NCBI RefSeq assembly: GCF_003387165.1
Contig: NZ_QUMW01000009.1
Span: 1-64,000 of the forward strand
Length of the DNA stretch: 64,000 nt
Reading direction: 5' to 3'
DNA from: Jeotgalicoccus halotolerans
GTDB taxonomy: Bacteria; Bacillota; Bacilli; Staphylococcales; Salinicoccaceae
Position numbers and translations under genes: made by a program. The notes under the pieces were generated by a model. That model made no database searches, was not told the DNA's origin, and was given only the letters and a program-made list of their open reading frames with translations. This document shows, piece by piece, positions 61,782-64,000 of this stretch (the stretch's first letter is position 1; every line of letters begins with the position of its first letter).

Positions 61782-62131
61782 ATTTTGATTATGTGATTGA
61801 AAAGACAATCCAGTTAATCGGCTATATTTCTGTTCAAGAGTTAGAATTACTGACTCCGCACGAATGGGAGCAAATGATTAAAGGTGCCAGGCACCGCCGA
61901 TTAGACGGCCTGGAAGATATGCGTACACAATCCATTATGTTCGCTCAATTAAACCACGGAAAAAACGTTAAAGCTATCAGTAAAAAGCTTGATGAAGAAC
62001 GTGTGCTGATCAATCAAACGAAATCGTCTTATGAATTTGATAAAGAACAAAAACGCAAACATGAACGTGCAAAACGCATGGTCAGACAACGAGCATTGCA
62101 ACGTTGGTTAGATAATAAAAATTCAAAATAG
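61766..62131 (+). CDS. Tail chaperone T extension (gpGT by -1 frameshift)
   Basis: The -1 frame crosses the gpG stop at 61779-61781 and encodes GLDFDYVIEKTIQLIGYIS ... TPHEWEQMIKGA, a typical T domain ending in a basic helical tail. No ribosome site or start suits independent translation. The join probably lies near CGAAAGC (61766-61772), which is not a classical slippery heptamer, so the exact point is open. Confidence 0.75.
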   Translation, partial: RKQGLDFDYVIEKTIQLIGYISVQELELLTPHEWEQMIKGARHRRLDGLEDMRTQSIMFAQLNHGKNVKAISKKLDEERVLINQTKSSYEFDKEQKRKHERAKRMVRQRALQRWLDNKNSK

Positions 62132-62154
62132 ATAAGTAAGAAAGGAGTGGAGCG

Positions 62155-64000
62155 ATGGATAACATCAGTCGATTTATTGCAGAAATTCAAGCGAATATAC
62201 GTAATTTTGAGCGTAATGTTAAGAAAGCGCAAGCGATGGCTACAGCATTACCTAACGAAATCGAAACTGAAGTTGATGCTGATATTAGTAAGTTCCGCCG
62301 GGGACTACTACAAGCGGAAGCACTCGCGCGACGTTTTTCGGCAAAAAACATAGTAAAAAACGTGGTTGTCAGAGTAGATAGAGCTCGGAATAACCTAAGA
62401 AGATTCGTCGATGATGTTGATCGAATGAACGACAATTTCCAAAACGAGCTCATGCGACTTGCAAAGATGATTTCTGCAGTCGGGATTGTACTGGGTAATG
62501 TCATACGTGGAGGATTACTTGCATCATTTAGTGCTCTAATTCCGATTATCGCAAGCTTAACTTCAGCAATTATGGCACTCGGTAATGCTTTAGGTGTGAC
62601 GGTCGGTAACATACTTGGATTTGTGGGTGCGTTAGGTGTAGCGGGTTTAGGCGCGGCTGCTTACGGAGGCTTAGTCGCTTCTGTACTGGCGCGTTACAAT
62701 GATGAAGCCTTTGAAGCAACAGAGTCATCCAGCGCTTTCACACGAGCCTTAGACAGTATTAAATCGGCATGGAGTGGCATTGTAGACCAGAATATCGACA
62801 GGATATTTATGCAGATGGGACAAGCTATCTATGGGGCGCAGTTTGCACTGGAAGGCTTAACACCATTTATCAACGATGTGGTTCAATCCATGACGGGTAT
62901 GACGAATAAATTTAAAGAGTTCATGAAAGAATCGCCAACGATGCTGCGTTTCTACGACAACATGAGTACGAAAGGCTCAACGGTATTCGATAGTGTCATT
63001 AACGGATTGGGGCAGTTTGGTAAAGGCTTAGTTGATATGGTCAACGCCGGCATGCCATTGATTGAAAATGTCGCTGGTGCATTCGAGGATATGGGCACGA
63101 AGTTTGCGGACTGGTCGGCTCGTATGGCAGAAAATGACGGTTTTAAAGCATTTACGGATTATGTGAATGAAAATATGCCGAAGATTAGTTCTATTTTTGG
63201 CGATGCCTTTCACGGTATTATTGATTTATTCGCTGCTTTTGGAGAGAACAGTTCGCTTGTTTTAGATGGATTAGTCGATATGATGGAGCGATTCAGAGAA
63301 TGGTCGGCCACAATTAAAGAATCGGACGGGTTCCAGAAATTCATTGATTACATTCAAACGAATGGACCAACGGTTGTTGGACTGATCGGGAACATTGTCA
63401 TGATGGTAGTGAACTTTGCAGTTGCTATGGCTCCAATCGCACAAGTTGTCCTCGAGGTTGTTAATGCGATTATTGCCTGGACGGCGGAGCTGTTTAAAAC
63501 GAATCCAATAGTGGCGCAAGTTATTGGGGTCATTACGACATTGGCAGGTATATTTATGATGCTCGTGCCAACGATATTAGTCGTAACCAAAGTCTTGCTG
63601 CCCTTCATCGGTATGCTGATTAGATTGTTCACTCAATCTGCACTGGTTAAAGGTGCTATTTCCTTGTTGGGCGCAGCATTATCATTCTTAGGTGGTCCTG
63701 TCAGCATTGTTATTGCTGCGATTACAGCGCTTGTTGCGATATTTGTTATGGCTTATCAGGAACTTGAATGGTTCCGAAACATTGTAAACACGGCCTGGAC
63801 GTTTATCTCGACATTTATACAAGAACGTGTTGCCCTGATTATTGAAACGTTCAATCAATTCAGAGAGCAGGGGCAAGGGATTTTTGAAGCGTTGTGGAAT
63901 ACGATTGTCACAATAATTTCTGAAGGTCTCGCACAAACGTACAATTCTATTATTCAATGGGTAACTAGTGTTATCGCTGCGATTGTTGCTTGGGGCATAC
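62155..64000 (+). CDS. Tape measure protein, N-terminal part (runs off the window)
   Basis: An ATG at 62155 (GGAGTGGAG upstream) opens a frame to the window end, at least 615 residues. An N-terminal helical region (FIAEIQANIRNFERNVKKAQ) is followed by glycine/alanine-rich hydrophobic segments (for example GFVGALGVAGLGAAAYGGLV, and NIVMMVVNFAVAMAPI later), typical of tail-length rulers that also form membrane channels on DNA ejection. Its length and any peptidoglycan hydrolase domain lie outside. Confidence 0.92.
   Translation, partial: MDNISRFIAEIQANIRNFERNVKKAQAMATALPNEIETEVDADISKFRRGLLQAEALARRFSAKNIVKNVVVRVDRARNNLRRFVDDVDRMNDNFQNELMRLAKMISAVGIVLGNVIRGGLLASFSALIPIIASLTSAIMALGNALGVTVGNILGFVGALGVAGLGAAAYGGLVASVLARYNDEAFEATESSSAFTRALDSIKSAWSGIVDQNIDRIFMQMGQAIYGAQFALEGLTPFINDVVQSMTGMTNKFKEFMKESPTMLRFYDNMSTKGSTVFDSVINGLGQFGKGLVDMVNAGMPLIENVAGAFEDMGTKFADWSARMAENDGFKAFTDYVNENMPKISSIFGDAFHGIIDLFAAFGENSSLVLDGLVDMMERFREWSATIKESDGFQKFIDYIQTNGPTVVGLIGNIVMMVVNFAVAMAPIAQVVLEVVNAIIAWTAELFKTNPIVAQVIGVITTLAGIFMMLVPTILVVTKVLLPFIGMLIRLFTQSALVKGAISLLGAALSFLGGPVSIVIAAITALVAIFVMAYQELEWFRNIVNTAWTFISTFIQERVALIIETFNQFREQGQGIFEALWNTIVTIISEGLAQTYNSIIQWVTSVIAAIVAWGI

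Larger units (their letters stand above)
36486..64000. mobile_element. Siphovirus-type prophage (left 27.5 kb)
   Basis: Contiguous lysogeny, regulatory, recombination/replication, packaging, head and tail genes in the standard order of temperate Gram-positive siphoviruses. Minus-strand lysogeny genes face a plus-strand lytic block. All key genes seen are intact. The right part (tape measure end, tail tip, lysis, attR) is outside. Confidence 0.95.

Overview
The window looks like the chromosome of a low-GC Gram-positive of the family Staphylococcaceae; a Jeotgalicoccus, Salinicoccus or Macrococcus relative fits better than Staphylococcus aureus itself. The evidence is a staphylococcal gene neighbourhood (hemEHY, a TRAP/HmoB protein, ecsAB, hit, prsA, yhaM/yhaN/yhaO), an AirSR-like two-component system, a ComK homologue, strong Shine-Dalgarno sites and a moderately AT-rich composition. 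Genus is inference only.

Layout. 1-1188: an IS3-family insertion sequence cut by the window edge. 1.2-8.2 kb: a flavin reductase-like protein, a NagB-like protein, fumarase, and a ppx-ppk polyphosphate pair. 8.6-10.3 kb (minus): a small redox operon (BdbC plus a membrane-anchored CPHC thioredoxin-fold protein) with a pseudouridine synthase. 10.4-13.7 kb: AirSR-like regulators and a dicarboxylate/glutamate symporter. 13.9-21.1 kb: an XRE regulator with a likely operator, DUF445 and YheA proteins, and the yhaO-yhaN-yhaM DNA/RNA repair operon. 21.2-26.1 kb: a 4 x 41-bp tandem repeat, PrsA, a YtxH protein and HIT on the minus strand, EcsAB, and TRAP/HmoB. 26.3-30.7 kb: hemE-hemH-hemY (coproporphyrin-dependent haem synthesis) and lipoate-protein ligase.

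30.9-35.1 kb holds one very AT-rich 1391-codon gene with an N-terminal PD-(D/E)XK (Mrr-like) nuclease signature, a P-loop STAND-type NTPase core and a long C-terminal region. This is the best candidate for a poorly described anti-phage (Avs-like) system. It is followed by a small IDEAL-domain protein, comK, and a tRNA-Asn/tRNA-Ser pair.

36.5 kb to the end: the left 27.5 kb of a siphovirus-type prophage, apparently integrated at the 3' end of tRNA-Ser(GCT). Lysogeny genes (integrase, ImmA/IrrE, DUF4352, CI) lie on the minus strand. On the plus strand follow Cro, antirepressor, recombination (YqaJ-RecT-SSB), replication (DnaD-like, DnaC-like), many small accessory genes, YopX, dimeric dUTPase, RusA, a RinA/ArpU-like late regulator, terminase, portal, MuF, scaffold, capsid, connectors, tail tube, frameshifted tail chaperones and the start of the tape measure. 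Lysis genes, tail tip and attR lie outside. Non-coding structures stand out: a long hairpin in the cro leader, an interleaved inverted repeat (possible pseudoknot or packaging site) before terS, a hairpin leader before the scaffold/capsid genes, and a probable -1 frameshift adding a HeH/LEM-like tail to the capsid protein.
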